Notes: generated by a model from the letters alone, not told the origin. DNA of 64,000 nt from Takakia lepidozioides (GCA_030704615.1 CM060732.1:76801053-76865052); one strand, 5' to 3'. Shown: positions 46,120-58,337, numbered from the stretch's first letter. Program-made: numbers and translations.

Positions 46120-47461
46120 CGATCGTCCTTGGGATCGGGCAAGCCAAAGCGAAAGCGGAACGGCCCGAAAGATGATGATCCTGGTGAGCCCGATGGGGGC
46201 GACGTGTCACCGAAGCGGCCATTTGAGGAAGCGATGCATGCCTTTGGAAGCGAGGCCGCTCAAGGACGGGAGGAATCTGAGGAGTCGGAGCCCGAGGAAT
46301 CCCTGAGAGCTCCGACAGACCAACAGATGCCTCCCATGCCAGCAGCCTTTTGGGAAGGGTTGTTAGCGCAGTTTGGTAGGCGTCCGAAATCGGAAGGCAC
46401 TCAACACCTGGCTCTTGGAGCTAGAGCAGTACTTCCGGGCGACCAAGTTGGATGACGAGGATCGGGTGGAAGTGGCTCCCACCTATTTGAGGGGCTATGC
46501 TCAACAATGGTGGCAGAAACGCCTTCACGACCGAGGTCCAAACCCGGAGACCTTGAACTGGAATGGGTTCAAGGAACTCATGAAGAGACAGTTTGTGCCC
46601 CTCAATGCGTCCTGGCTCGCCCGGGACAAGATGAGGAATTTGAAGCAAACGGATGACATTCGGGGATATGTTCAGGCTTTCAATGTGTTGTTGCTCGAAG
46701 TCGCGGACATGGCAGAACCAGAAATGGTCTTCAACTTTGTGGCGGGATTGGCCCCATGGGCCAGACGGAAGTTGGAGGAGAAGCCACCTAAGACTTTGAA
46801 CGAGGCAATTGAAAGGGCTGAATGTTTCTTGGATGTCCCTAGGGGCGAAAGACAAGGCCGTACGGAGCTGAACCACAAGAAGGTCCGGCGGGAAGGTGAC
46901 TCCTTCCGACCGGAAAAGAAGTGGGATAGGCCACGCGGCGACAATGACACATGGAAATCGAAGGGAGGGCCCTCACACGTCAAGACGACACCCGGTGCCT
47001 CGAAAGGGAAACCAGGTGTGGCGGCTTATGGCGGACAGAAGGCGACCTTTGATGGAGTGTGCTTTAATTGCGGGGAGCCCGGGCACATGGCCAAGAAGTG
47101 TACGAATCCCCGACAATTGAACATGACTCGGGCAACCATGGAGTTATCCGAAGCCTCCATCAGCCACTTGGTGGAGGCGGTGGTCGCCAAGACTTGCAAG
47201 GTAGGCAACTACTCTTGTGAGTTGTATCAGGAAATTGGCGCCTTGCGTAAAGAGAGTCAGTTAATGTTTGTGAGTGGGATAATCTCCGGAACTAACGTAT
47301 CGTTGTTGGTGGACACAGGAGCGTCGCACTCCTTCATGACACCGGCAACGGCACGGAAGCTGGGACTCCCGACAAGTGATGTGGGGGCCTCGATTGAGGT
47401 GCGTTCTGCTAAAGGAGAACCACAATTGGCGACGAGGTTGGCATTCGATGTTCCTCTTTAG
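46120..47461 (+). pseudogene. Chromovirus Gag and protease
   Basis: The N-terminus is in one frame (GKPKRKRNGPKDDDPGEPDG) and the rest in another, with a shift at about 46375. Gag has the Ty3 capsid core (WLLELEQYF, YAQQWWQKRL, FKELMKRQFVP) and one zinc knuckle CFNCGEPGHMAKKC. The aspartic protease active site is LLVDTGASHSF. A TAG at 47459-47461 follows DVPL, and the frame stays open after it. Confidence 0.85.
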
Positions 47462-49116
47462 TTCGAGAGTTGGGAGGGACGTGAGAACTTCACCATTTGC
47501 GAGATCGATGGAGTGGATCTCATTTTGGGGATGACCTTTTTGAGCAGATCCGGAGCGGTCATAGATGGCTGCAAAAGAGTAGTCACGCTACCGTGTGGAA
47601 ATGGTGGCGAAGTTTTACGAGTGTCGGAAACGCCCAACCCCGTGGGAGGGCGAATAAACCTTCTGTCAGCAAGGGAGTGGGCCGTGGAGGAGCCACACGA
47701 GCCCCAGTTTTTGCTTTACGTAAGACAAGTGAAGGAAAAAGGCGATGGGGAGCCAAGCCCAGATTGGATCAAGGGGATTTTGGAGAAATATCAGGATGTG
47801 ATGCCGGAGGATTTACCAAGCGGCTTGCCACCACGAAGAGGAGTTGACCACAAAATTGAGGTAATACCGGGATCGGAGCTGCCTGCCAAGGCACCCTATC
47901 GGTTGAGCCACAAAGAGTTGGTCGAGCTGAAGACTTAACTCAAGGATCTAAAGGGGTACATCCGGCCGAGTAAGTCACCTTACGGAGCCCCAGTGCTATT
48001 CGCAGACAAGAGGGATGGGGCGCTGCGGATGTGTGTCGATCACAGGGCTCTAAATAAGGTGACTATAAAAAATCGATACCCTTTGCCAAGGATCGATGAC
48101 CTCTTCGATCGGTTGGTAGGAGCGAAGTATTTCAGCCGGATCGATTTGCGCTCCGGATATCATCAAATTCGAGTGGCGGAAGGAGATGAGGAAAAGACTG
48201 CGTGCAGGACAAGGTATGGTTCCTATGAGTTCTTGGTGATGCCCTTTGGGCTCACCAACGCACCCGCAACCTTTAGCACGCTAATGAACAGCCTTTTCCG
48301 ATAGTGGTTGGACGACTTTGTGATCGTGTACATCGACGACATCTTGGTGTACTCGAAAATAAAGGAAGAGCACCTGGAGCACCTCAAAAGGGTGTTCCAG
48401 AAATTACGGGAAGGAAAGCTGTATGCCAAAGCTTCAAAGTGCGAATTCGGGGTCACAAAAGTGGAGTTCTTGGGGCATGTGATTACACAGGATGGGATCA
48501 AAATGGATGACAGAAAGGTGAGAGCAATCTTGGACTGGGAGCCTCCAACTTTGATCCCAGGAGTGCGATCCTTCTGAGGACTCGCCTCCTATTACCGAAA
48601 GTATGTGAGAAATTTCGCCAAGATCGCGGGGCCGCTGTCAGACCTCCTGTGTAAATCCAAAGTCTGGGTATGGAACACCTTTTGTGGCCAAGCTTTTGCC
48701 GAGTTGAAGCAGCGGATGGCGGAAGCTTCAGTCCTGAAAATCCCGGAGTTCGACTGCCCATTTGAGATTCATACGGATGCGTCGGACTTCGCGATTGGAG
48801 GTGTACTCATACAGGAGGGACGTCCAGTGGCTTACGAAAGTAAGAAACTGAATGAAGTGGAGCGGCGGTGGCCAACGCACGAGAAAGAAATGAAGGCGGT
48901 GGTGCATTGCCTTGAGCTTTGGCGCACTATATTGGCTCCAACCCGGTGAAGGTGTTCACGGACAATGTCACGGTGAAGTATTTTGCCACGCAGCCTATGT
49001 TGTCTCCAAAATAAATTAGGTGACAAGACACTTTGGCACTGTTCGACGTGGATATCCAGTACAAACCGGGACGGGACAATGTGGTGGCCGATGCTTTAAG
49101 TAGAAAGTAGCAGCTC
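47462..49116 (+). pseudogene. Chromovirus reverse transcriptase and RNase H
   Basis: RT motifs: [43 protein letters not shown], catalytic YIDDILVYS, KCEFGVTKVEFLGH. RNase H: EIHTDASDFAIGGVL, YESKKLNEVE, VVADALSRK. Single stops at 47936, 48302 and 48575 lie within otherwise continuous frame, with a frame shift near 48935. Confidence 0.9.
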
Positions 49117-49229
49117 ATGATGGTGTACAGGGGCGAGACGGCGCTCCAAAGGAAGATTCGGAAGGCTTACCGGAAGGATGAGATGACGAAGTCCGTGACG
49201 CGGGACTTGAGGATGGGCTTCCGCAATTC

Positions 49230-49560
49230 GTGTGGATACACGGCAACGTTGTTTAGAGATGATAAGGAGGAATCCAGATGGGGCTATCCCTTCTCCTACT
49301 TTTACAGGAAGATTTGTCCATGCAAAGTTTGCGGAGGCGACAACCACCCAGTTCTGGTTCTGCAGGCACGACATTATGACTTGCATGTATGGAAAGCCCA
49401 AGTACGGCATACAAACAATGCCAGAGGCTCCCCCGGTGTGGCCGGTGGAACCAGGCTGCGATCTGAGTCAGGTTGAGGCCGACGCCCTTACCGCCGCAGG
49501 ATTTCGGATGGTGCAGCGCACTGACGTCCCCAGACAACCATTTCCGCTTCCACAGCCTCC
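49230..49560 (+). other. FWFC domain inserted between RNase H and integrase of the chromovirus
   Basis: One frame reads IPSPTFTGRF, FWFCRHDIMTC, PPVWPVEPGCDLSQ, EADALTAAGFRM. The SWIM exon of the element 1 transposase reads TPAPTFTGLF, FWFCPDDMARC, PPAIWPVQIGTSLSS, EGGFCL with the same order and spacing. The frame continues into the integrase-side region (DSILHTVKSEFHLQNGLLRY), so it is part of the polyprotein rather than a later insertion. Function unknown; conserved Cys, Trp and aromatic residues suggest a small folded, perhaps metal-binding, module. Ty3/gypsy elements normally have no such domain here. Confidence 0.75.
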
Positions 49561-49599
49561 ACCACCGACCCCTGTGAGAGCAAGAACAATGGGACACGA

Positions 49600-50992
49600 C
49601 AGCATCCTACACACCGTTAAATCGGAGTTCCACTTGCAAAATGGACTGCTCCGGTATAAGCAAAAACGTCTCTATGTGCCGATGGGAGGGATCAGAGATA
49701 GTCTCTTGAGATAATGCCAGGATGGCCCATTTGCGGGCCACGGTGGAGCCAAGCGTACCGTGGCACTCCTGAAGAAGGAGTATTTTTGGCCCAAACTGAG
49801 GGAGGAGGCCGAGGAGTATGTCAAGACATGCACCACATGCCAACAAAACCGGAGCGAGTACAAAAAGCAAGCAGGGCTGTTACAACCCTTGCCGATTCCA
49901 GAGGGGTCTTGGGAAAGTGTCTCGATGGACTTCATGATTGCTATGCCGCTGTCAAAAGGATTCGACGCAATTATGGTGGTGGTGGATAGGTTCAGTAAAA
50001 TGGGTCATTTCATCCCCACCAAGGAGACGGCAACGGCGCAAGAGACGGGGCGACTTTACTTCGCCCACGTCTTCAAGCATCATGGACTCCCGAAGGATAT
50101 AGACTCGGACCGCGATCCAAAGTTTACTAGTAAATTTTGGAGGGTACTTTGGAAGAAAATGGGGACGAGGCTCAAAATGAGCACCGCCTTCCGACCTACG
50201 ACGGACGGCCAAACGGAAAAGGTGAATTCCGTGGTGAAGCAGATTTTGCGGAATTACGTGTCGGCAGACCAATCGGACTGGGTGGAGCACTTGGATGCGG
50301 CAGAGTTCTGTTATAATAACACAAAACATTCCGCAACATGAGTTTCCCCTTTCGTATTGGTCTATGGAAAAACACCTCTGGTGCCGATAAGTTGGGCCGC
50401 CCAAGACGTTGAGGAACCGGCAACAGCGGCAGTGCTGGAAGAACGCGAGCGTTTGTTGAAGCTCACAAAGTACAACATTGCCAAAGCTAGGAAACGGTAT
50501 GAACGGCAGGCGAATCGGAAGCGGAGGGAGGTTAAGTTTGAGGCAGGCACGGAGGTCTGGTTGAACATCAAAAAATTTCGACTACCTCCGGAAGTGAGTC
50601 CGAAGTTCGTACCTCCATATGCGGGACCCTTTCGCATCCGGAAGGTTATGAATGAGGATGTGTATGAATTGGAGCTTCCGGCAGACAACAAGGTGCATCC
50701 GGTATTCCACATCTTCCTTTTGAAGCCTTACTTCAAAGATGAAGCGCGTCCAAATCGGCCTCAAGTGTTGCGTCCGCCACCTGTGCTGTTGGATCATGAA
50801 AATGAACCTGAGTACGAGGTGGAGGCAGTGCTTAAGTCGAGGAGGTTCAAGAATCGAGAAACGGAGTATCTCGTGAAATGGAAGGGCTATCATCATGTGG
50901 AGGCATCTTGGGTACGTGCCTCAGACATGGGAAACGCATCTGAGGCGGTTGCAGCTTTCGAAGGGCGACCTCAAAAGCGGAAGAAGCGTTGA
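49600..50992 (+). pseudogene. Chromovirus integrase with chromodomain
   Basis: Zinc-binding H-H-C-C region (GHGGAKRTVALL ... CTTCQQ), the DDE core (SVSMDFMIAMP; DIDSDRDPKFTSKFW; TDGQTEKVN), a GPY/F-like region (YAGPFRIRKV), and a C-terminal chromodomain (YEVEAVLKSRRF, YLVKWKGYHHVEASWV). Chromodomains target such elements to modified histones. Stops occur at 49712 and 50339; the last 210 codons (50357-50992) are open. Confidence 0.9.
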
Positions 50993-51015
50993 TGGGGACA
51001 TCAACCTTAGAGCAT

Positions 51016-51026
51016 GGGGGAGGAAA
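51016..51026 (+). other. Polypurine tract
   Basis: GGGGGAGGAAA, immediately followed by TG, as at the start of a 3' LTR, 24 bp after the pol stop. Confidence 0.6.
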
Positions 51027-51589
51027 TGCATGCTTAGCCCGGCTTAGCTAACTCAGGAATCCAATTGCAAAAACTTGTATTGTACAAATTTTGTTATAAA
51101 AGAAATGGTTTCCAAATGTTATGCGTCCTATTTTGTTTGGAATGGTGATGCATGGTATGGTTGGCTAGTGTGTAGAATGCATGCTAAGCTTACGAAGTGG
51201 GAGAGGTAAATTGGATTAATCGTGTGTTTGTGTAGTGCCGAAATCGGGTGACTCCCACCCAAGGGGCAAGGAAACTTGCACCTTCGTTGGGAGTTCACGT
51301 GCTAGTGCGCACCTGGCGCGTGCGCGTACTATAACTGCACTACCGAGGGGGTTGCTTTGTAGTGCGGGCTAATGCGGAAGCTACGTGCTTCCGTTCACGT
51401 ACTATAATCGTGTAACCTGGGGACGAAGTCGTAGTGCGGCTTCGGCGTGTTCCCGTACCTCAAGCCAACATTCCAAAGCGGACCCAATTGTAGTGATTGA
51501 GGCGCACGGTTGGTTCAAGGTTATCTTCCTAGTCAAAAAGGGTTCAAGGCGAACCCTCACTACAAGAGATGAACGTTTTTAGGACTACG

Positions 51590-51880
51590 GGTTTGGCGGA
51601 GTCATAAAAACTGCACTAGGTACATGACTACAGAGCGCTGAAATGCATTACAGTTTTAGTTTTATGACTTTGTAGTAATGGATATCACTACATGACTCCG
51701 GAAAGTTAGGGAGCATTGGTCAAACATTGTTGACCATGATGACAGGGATGGTTTATATGACTAGTGTAATATGTTTGACTACACGTGGATGACGTTTCAT
51801 GGAATCTTATGACTCCATGACTGAAGATGGTTTCAGAGCTCTATTTATACGACTACATCACTACACGTGTCATTTTGAAG
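51590..51880. repeat. Left subterminal motif cluster of CACTA
   Basis: Multiple ATGACTAC, TATGACT, GACTACAC and GTAGT motifs in both orientations within the first 300 bp; such subterminal repeats bind the TnpA-type protein in studied CACTA elements. Confidence 0.7.
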
Positions 51881-52326
51881 GCACATATAATGCAAATAAG
51901 GTTGCCCATTAGGTTTTTAAAAGTTAAATTTTTTGCTAATAAGGTTGCCCATTAGTGTAATCGTGAACAGAAAGGAGGGCTGGGACTTGGCGTCTTTTTG
52001 TCTCCTGCGCCACACCACATAGCTGAGGGATGGAACGCGATGATAGCATGATATGCAGGGGCGTGAGATGGAGGCGTTGAGCAAATGATGCACGAAGGAG
52101 GAGAGAAGGAGGAGACGAGACGAGATGAGGACAAGCGAGCTCGCCGTTCTTGGGATAGTCAGCTTGGTCTTAGCAAGCGTGTTTCAATCTCTGACTACTC
52201 ATCTACGCCGTAGTGGTTCAATCTGACAGACCAATCCGACATTACCTGACTACAGACACAAGCAGCACACACAAGAGGTCATCGGTCAAATCCTCCATGG
52301 GTCAGGACAGGTCAAGGACAATGTGG

Positions 52327-52845
52327 TAGGGCACCTTCTTCTTCAACCTATTTCAGCCTGTGTTGCCATCTCATCAGACTCGGCCGCAAGATGCATATTG
52401 AATTCTGTAAGTTAGGTCGTTGGGTACATCTGTGGTGGTTTGGAGTGACTTTGGCAAGTTACTGCCAGTGTGGCAGCAGGGAAGTATCCAAAAAATATAA
52501 TAGAGGTGAGGAGAAGCGGTGGGGTGAACACTTTCCGACCCCAATGGTGGGACAATGGAGACAAAAGGGCGAATGCTTGTTGGACTACAGAGAGAAGCAG
52601 ATGCATTTCAGATTGTGATAAGTAGGGTTGGGGTGTTTTGGGGAAGAACTCCACACCAGTATGGTTGGGGTGTTTGCTGGTAGAATTGTAGGCTGTCAGA
52701 GGCATGGATAGCTGAAGGAGCAGGGATAGAGTGTGGGTCCACATTCATCCAAGAGGGCTGGATTTCAAGCTCCACATTACCTATGATTCCCTGTGGAAGG
52801 ATAGGTACAAGAAACCTACATGGGTAGATGGTCAACTGGAAGCGA
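52327..52845 (+). repeat. Captured PPR-family 5' segment inside CACTA
   Basis: GGCACCTTCTTCTTCAACCT, TATTGAATTCTGTAAGTTAG, TGTGGTGGTTTGGAGTGACT and the coding-like VWVHIHPRGLDFKLHITYDS, YKKPTWVDGQLEAT match the repeats at 22.2-25.0 kb in reverse orientation. It is the same family, here as transposon cargo. Confidence 0.8.
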
Positions 52846-53790
52846 CATGCTGTACTATATGTCATTCCAGAGACTGTCATTGTTGGTCCATGTGTTTTAC
52901 AACAATGCTATCAATATAAGACTCCTGGTTCGCATTGGAAGCTCAATCCCTGCAAGTTCATTGTGTGTGAAGCTCAAACTTGCGATTTGAAGGATCTTGT
53001 AGCCAAGTTCATTCCACCGGAAAGGAGAAATTCTGAAAGCTCCCAAATTTGATGTGGGCAAGCTTATGGAGGTAAGACTTAGCTTCCCTCCTCTAATGTA
53101 AGTGTTGGATAGGTTTCATTTAGTGTCGACCTTCACTGCATATATTGGCTCTTTTCTTGGCTGGTTTCATATTTTCTTGGCTGGTATGATGTTGGTTGGC
53201 TTCTTTCATTTCACGTGTGTAGTGGAAGGGGAGAAGTACTTTCCTAAGTTCTGCTGCAACAATGTCTTTTTCTAGCCTAGATGTTTTCGATGGATACAAA
53301 TTGAAGTGTTTTGAATGTTGCTGCAATACTATAATAAAGTGGAGGGTGCTGAATGCAGTTGGCCTTGCTTCGTGCAGGCATAATCCAGGGAAATGTGGAC
53401 ATAGCTGAAACCCCATGATAGCATTTCCAGAGGATGGTGTGGATGGCCTCACAATCCAGCATGCAAAAATCCATGACAATGTGGAGCTGGCTGAATGGGC
53501 AAACAGGTTAAGTGGCGAACAAGCCACGTCACTGGTACATAGTTGCATGCTTACATAGTACATGAAAGCGTACTATATGTCATTCCCGACATTGACCATG
53601 TTGGTCCATGTATTTTACAACAATGCTATCAATAAAAGACCAATGGTTCGCATTGGAAACTCTATCCCCGTAAGTGGCTTGTGCGTGATGCTCAAACTTG
53701 TGATTTGAAGGATCTTATACCCCAGTTCATTGCAGAGGTCATTGGAAAAGACATTGAGAAGGCAACAGCCGTTATCTATAATCTATAGAT
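52846..53790 (+). pseudogene. Captured ribosomal protein S3a gene fragments (two copies)
   Basis: Copy 1 (about 52846-53072) encodes EAQTCDLKDLVAKFIP and, after a deletion and frame change, EILKAPKFDVGKLMEV followed by a GTAAG donor. Copy 2 (about 53570-53790) encodes DAQTCDLKDLIPQFIAEVIG and KDIEKATAVIYNL. These match the C-terminal third of eukaryotic ribosomal protein eS1 (S3a). Both copies share an upstream block (VGPCVLQQCYQ; GSHWKL) that I do not recognise. The retained splice donor implies capture at the DNA level. Non-functional as ribosomal protein. Confidence 0.75.
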
Positions 53791-53799
53791 CCCCTTCAA

Positions 53800-54182
53800 T
53801 TTCATGTGGGAAAGCCGGCTGGCTGGAGGTCTAGTCTCACTTTCACTCATCTAATGTCAGTGTTGTATCCATTGCAATGTGGAGATGTTTGAAACAACAT
53901 TGGAGCATTTCTAGAGGATGGTCTGGATGGCCTTTCGTGGCGTGTGCCGAATCCATGGCAAGAAAACATTGCAGGCAGAACCCATGGCAATGGTACCAGC
54001 ACGGGTTGGTCCAAAGCCAATTGCAACAACAAATGAATAAAGGGTGCTGAAAGGAAAGCACTCCATAATTGATCATAAAATCCAGTGTCCAAGCATGATA
54101 TCTTAATGGGAATGCGAAGGGAGTGTTACCACCTTAAACTATCATGCATGGTCTATAACTGGAGTGCACAAATCGCGCATAT
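53800..54182. other. No recognisable gene
   Basis: Non-coding CACTA sequence between the S3a fragments and the 3' end of the TNP2 gene. Confidence 0.4.
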
Positions 54183-57100
54183 CTAATCTTCATCATCCTC
54201 ATCTATGTCTGGGTCACTACATGTATCATTGTCTTCATCACAGACTTCATCTTCTCCAAGGGTTGGCTGAACATCATCACCACGTATTTGGGGTGCTCGG
54301 AGGTACAAGGAGGCCACCTGCTCTGGAGTAACTGGTACCGCTCGGCTGCATGTTGGGCCATCAGTAACCACAGTCTCCTCTAGTCTTTGTGGGGCTAACA
54401 ATCCTTCCACTTCCGCCACATCATCATTATCAATTGATATGTCGCAGACCACTCTACGTGCTCGGGGGCTCTTCTCCAGGACGACTTTCCACCCCGGCTC
54501 CTTCACACAATCAGAAAAAAACATTTGATCAACCTGGCCAGGAAACACAAAAGGTTGCTTAGAAGGTGGAAGCATACGGTTAAAATTGACAAGTGTGAAG
54601 CCAGCATCATCCTGCTTCATTGACATAGGTTGACGACCCACACGACTCGCCCGTACCCACGAACACAAAAACACTATAGGCTGTGTTTGGCCATAGTCAA
54701 TTTGCAAAATCTCCCTTATAAGACCCACATATCTTGTAGGTTCCTCCATGTCATTGCCTGAATTGTTGGTAATGGGCTGGTGCTGGAAAACAGATGAGAC
54801 TCCACAATCAAAAGACACCATACTTGTTGTGTTCATGTCGGGGGATGTAACCCTGTAATGGTTACCATACGCTGTCATACTCTTGAATGACAGAGCAGTA
54901 AATGATGGAGGCCTTGAAAGATCCAGTAATTCCTCACGTGTTGTAGGATCAAGCCCATCTGATTGAATTGAGAGATGATCTCGTACACCTTGAGGGAGCC
55001 AAACAGCAAATGGAGGACAAGGATGCAAATCAGGAGGGTACTGAATTGCCATGGGATTGCTCATGCCTTCCAGCCCTTGCTCCTCACGAAACAAGTGTCG
55101 TCTGGCTTCTATCCGTGTGGACTCTGCTTCATATATCCTGTCACAATCCGAGGGTCAGCCAGGAGATTGACAGAGGTGGCGTGGGAGACTTGAAAAGACG
55201 CCATATGCCAACTAATGATAAATGACTAAAACTTGGAAATCTGAATGTCAATGAAGTAGATTTCTTACCCCAACATGACTGATAGACGAGGATGGTTCTG
55301 AATGATGTACTCATGTACAATATCATACAGGTCATTCAATTTTCGGGCTTTAGAACTTCCTTCCACAACTTCACGTTCCACAGATTCTGCCTCATCTGCA
55401 TCCCACACCCTTCGTACACTTCCATCAAATCCTGCCATATACTCTGTGCAAAAACCCAATGCTTCTTCAAATTGGTATCCTTTTGCCATGCTCCCCTCGG
55501 GCCTTGCCATGTTTCTTACGTAGCCCTTCATATCTTTCATTGCCCGCTCTATGGGGTACATCCAACGAGATGCTACGGACCCGCATAAGTACAACTCATC
55601 CACTAGGTGAACAACCAGATGTGTCATCACATCAAAAAATGATGGTGGGAACTCCTTCTCTATAAGACACAGAGTGAGAACTGCTTCAGTTCTCAATTCC
55701 TCATACTCTACAGGATTCACCACTTTTGCACACAACTTCTGAAATACACGACATACTCGCAAAATGGCCCTTCGAGGACCACTTGGCATGAGCCCACGGA
55801 TAGCAAGCGGTATAATTTGCTGCATGAGCACATGATAGTCATGTGATTTCATGCCTGACAACTTCTTCTTCACCACATGCTTTTTGAAAGCTGATGCGTA
55901 GCCTGTTGGCACTTTCAAGTTCTGCACAATCTCTAAAAAGACTTGTAACTCAGCCTCAATGAGGACATAAGGGACAGGAGGCATAATTAACGTATCTGCT
56001 CTGTCAGGATCACGTTGTAGCCACAATTCCGGCCGCATCCCAAGTAGCTCCAAATCACGGCGAACTTTCAATGTGTCTTTCTCACCAAAGATAGTTTAAT
56101 AATATTTTCAGCCAAGTTCTTCTCGCAATGCATTGCGTCAAACGTGTGGCGGATGAGGAGACCCTACAAAATGAACACATAAGCAATTGAGGCATTAACT
56201 CATCACAATTTAAACAGAAAACGCAAAAATGTACACAGCCAATTTAAAGGCCATGAAGGAATTACCTCCCAATAAGGTAAGACATATAAAATTGACAATC
56301 GCTTAACTCCATGAGTTTTTGCTGGGTCTGTCCTGCTATCTGGCGTCCCTCCGTTTTCCACCCATGCGTGCGAGCTGTTGCAAGGTCCTTGATTTGTGTT
56401 CCAGTCTGCGTTTTTGGAGGAGTTCCATGCTCAGTAGTGCCATTGAACATTCTTGACCTTCTATATGGATGATTGCGGGCCAAAAATCTTCGGTGGCCTA
56501 GGAAAACAATTTTTCCACATGTGTGTAACTGCTGTGAAGTCACCCCGGGTCCACAAGCTGGACAACCAGCATAACCTTTCGTCACTTGACCTGAGAGCAA
56601 GCCATATGTAGGGTAGTCATGGATTGACCACATCGACACTGCCCTCAGTGTGAATTCGCGTTGACCACGAGGACGGGAAACATCATGAGCTGCAATCCCT
56701 CTCCATAGTTCCAATAGCTCTTCCACTAGGGGCATCAGGTAAACATCTACGTTGTCCGAGGTAACAGACTCCTTACCAGGAATCAGTAGCGCTAACATGA
56801 CAAAGAACTTTTTGGTCATTAACCACGGAGGCAGATTGTAATTGACCAAGAGAACGGGCCATGTGCTCCAACTTGTGGATTGAGCTCCGTAGGGATTTAC
56901 ACCGTCTAAGGCCAATCCAAATCGCAGAGATCGTGGCTCTGCAGCAAAATCCGCAAATGTGGTGTCAATGTGTCTCCATGCTTTGCTATCAGCTGGATGT
57001 CGAACCAACCCATCCTGGCTCTTATGTCTGTCGTGCCATGTCATGAGGTTAGCGATCGATTTACATCGGTACATACGTTTCAACCTTGGAATGACAGGGA

Positions 57101-58212
57101 AGTGTCGCAATACTTTCTTGGGCACACTTCCACGACCTGGAATGTAACGGGAACTGCGGCACACTGGGCAAATGTCTACATTCTCATACTCCCCACGGAA
57201 GAGTACACAACCACGCTCACAGGCATGAATCAACGTGTACTGCAATCCCATCTTGGCAATCATGGTTTTTGCTTCATAGTGAGTTTTCGGCAATGAATTC
57301 TCTCTAGGCAAAAAAACTCTTACGCAACAATCCCAGAAGCTCATCCACAAATGCATTGGTGCACTTGTGGGTAGTGCATGCGTTCAGCAACATCAAAGTT
57401 GCTTGCAGCCGGCTGATGGAGCACCCTTCAAAAAGTGGACATTGCGACGCTCGGAAGAGTTTATCATACTCGGGATCAACGTGCAGGTGAGCATTCTCAT
57501 CAAATTCATTGTCTCCGGAATCGTCGAGATCATCGTCATGATCGGCAAATGTGTGATCGGTTCCACCATGAATGGGGTCCTCTCTGTTTGCATCTGCAAA
57601 GAGAAACGCTTCCTACAATGCATGCTGCATTTCTACCTCCAATCCACCACTCTCATCTGCGTTCTCTGTGACATTGGGCTCCCGCTGTGCCGCAGGGCCT
57701 TCGTCTTCATCATCTGAATATTCACATCCCTGCATCCCAATAGTCATCTTGTGAGTGGACCAACAACGATGTGACACTTGTTCATATTATGAACATATAG
57801 ACTACATGACTACACATGACCAATGAAAACACGACATGTGCATTAATTAAAGTGATAACGGAAGTGACGTAGTCATACTCACGTCTGTATCTTATGACTT
57901 CTTGACTACAATCACCCAACGAAATGTCGACATGTGGAGAAGAGGATCGTTGCATTCAAAATTCAAACTAAAGTGCTGAAGGGAAAGTGGCGATCTTACC
58001 GGAAGAGAACAGCGTTGGAGAAGAGGATCCCTCCCGTGTATCATGTAATGATTCCTCACTGTTTCCAACAAGAGTACTTTTCCTCCATGACACTCATCGC
58101 AGTTGCATAGCATTTTTGTATGCCCATTCCTTGTGGCATAAGCTTCTTCCATTCGCCATAGACGGTCATCTATTCTACGCCTACGCATCCGTTCGCCACC
58201 TGCACTGTACAT
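54183..58212 (-). pseudogene. CACTA TNP2-type transposase gene with frame defects
   Basis: Exons 58000-58212, 56266-57729, 55269-56163 and 54183-55137. Exon 1 has a transposase-associated zinc domain (MLCNCDECHGGKVLLLETV). Exon 2 has the Transposase_21 (TNP2) region: LPKTHYEAKTMIAKMGL, CPVCRSSRY, RFGLALDGVNPYG, LVNYNLPPWL, GYAGCPACG. Exon 3 has the DUF4218 region (HDYHVLMQQIIPLAIRGLMP, LEKEFPPSFFDVMTHL-like, FEEALGFCTEYM). Exon 4 has DUF4216 (YGNHYRVTSP, VFLCSWVRAS) and an acidic tail. Defects: an extra base in an A7 run at 57310-57316, a missing base near 56095, and a TAG near 57618; the last intron's phases also do not match. These are few for about 3.2 kb of coding sequence, so recent decay or consensus errors are both possible. 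Confidence 0.85.
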
Positions 58213-58337
58213 GCTTTGAACGTCACCCCTTCCCTCTTTGCATGCTACGCACAGTGCATTGTCTCTAGTTTTGCACCAGCTGCCAATGTGCTATTTCTAT
58301 ATCTATAGTATACTATAAGTATCGTTTCTGAGTGTCC

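Larger units (their letters stand above)
45480..51557 (+). mobile_element. Ty3/gypsy chromovirus (5' LTR part, gag-pol, 3' end interrupted by CACTA)
   Basis: The primer-binding site TGGTATCAGAGC at 46093-46104 marks the end of a 5' LTR at 46090 (CA). A TATA-like TATATATAG at 45785 lies within it. gag-pol runs 46110-50992. A polypurine tract GGGGGAGGAAA at 51016-51026 is followed by TG at 51027, where a 3' LTR should start; CACTA inserted 531 bp further. The 5' LTR sequence to the left of 46090 does not visibly match 51027-51557, so either the LTR exceeds 1 kb with only different parts present, or the 5' LTR is truncated. Left boundary is uncertain. Confidence 0.8.

Noticed and set aside
51027-51557. 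Recognised 3' LTR of the chromovirus
   Set aside because: It starts correctly after a polypurine tract, but I could not match it to the sequence before 46090, so it is mentioned only as a possibility.
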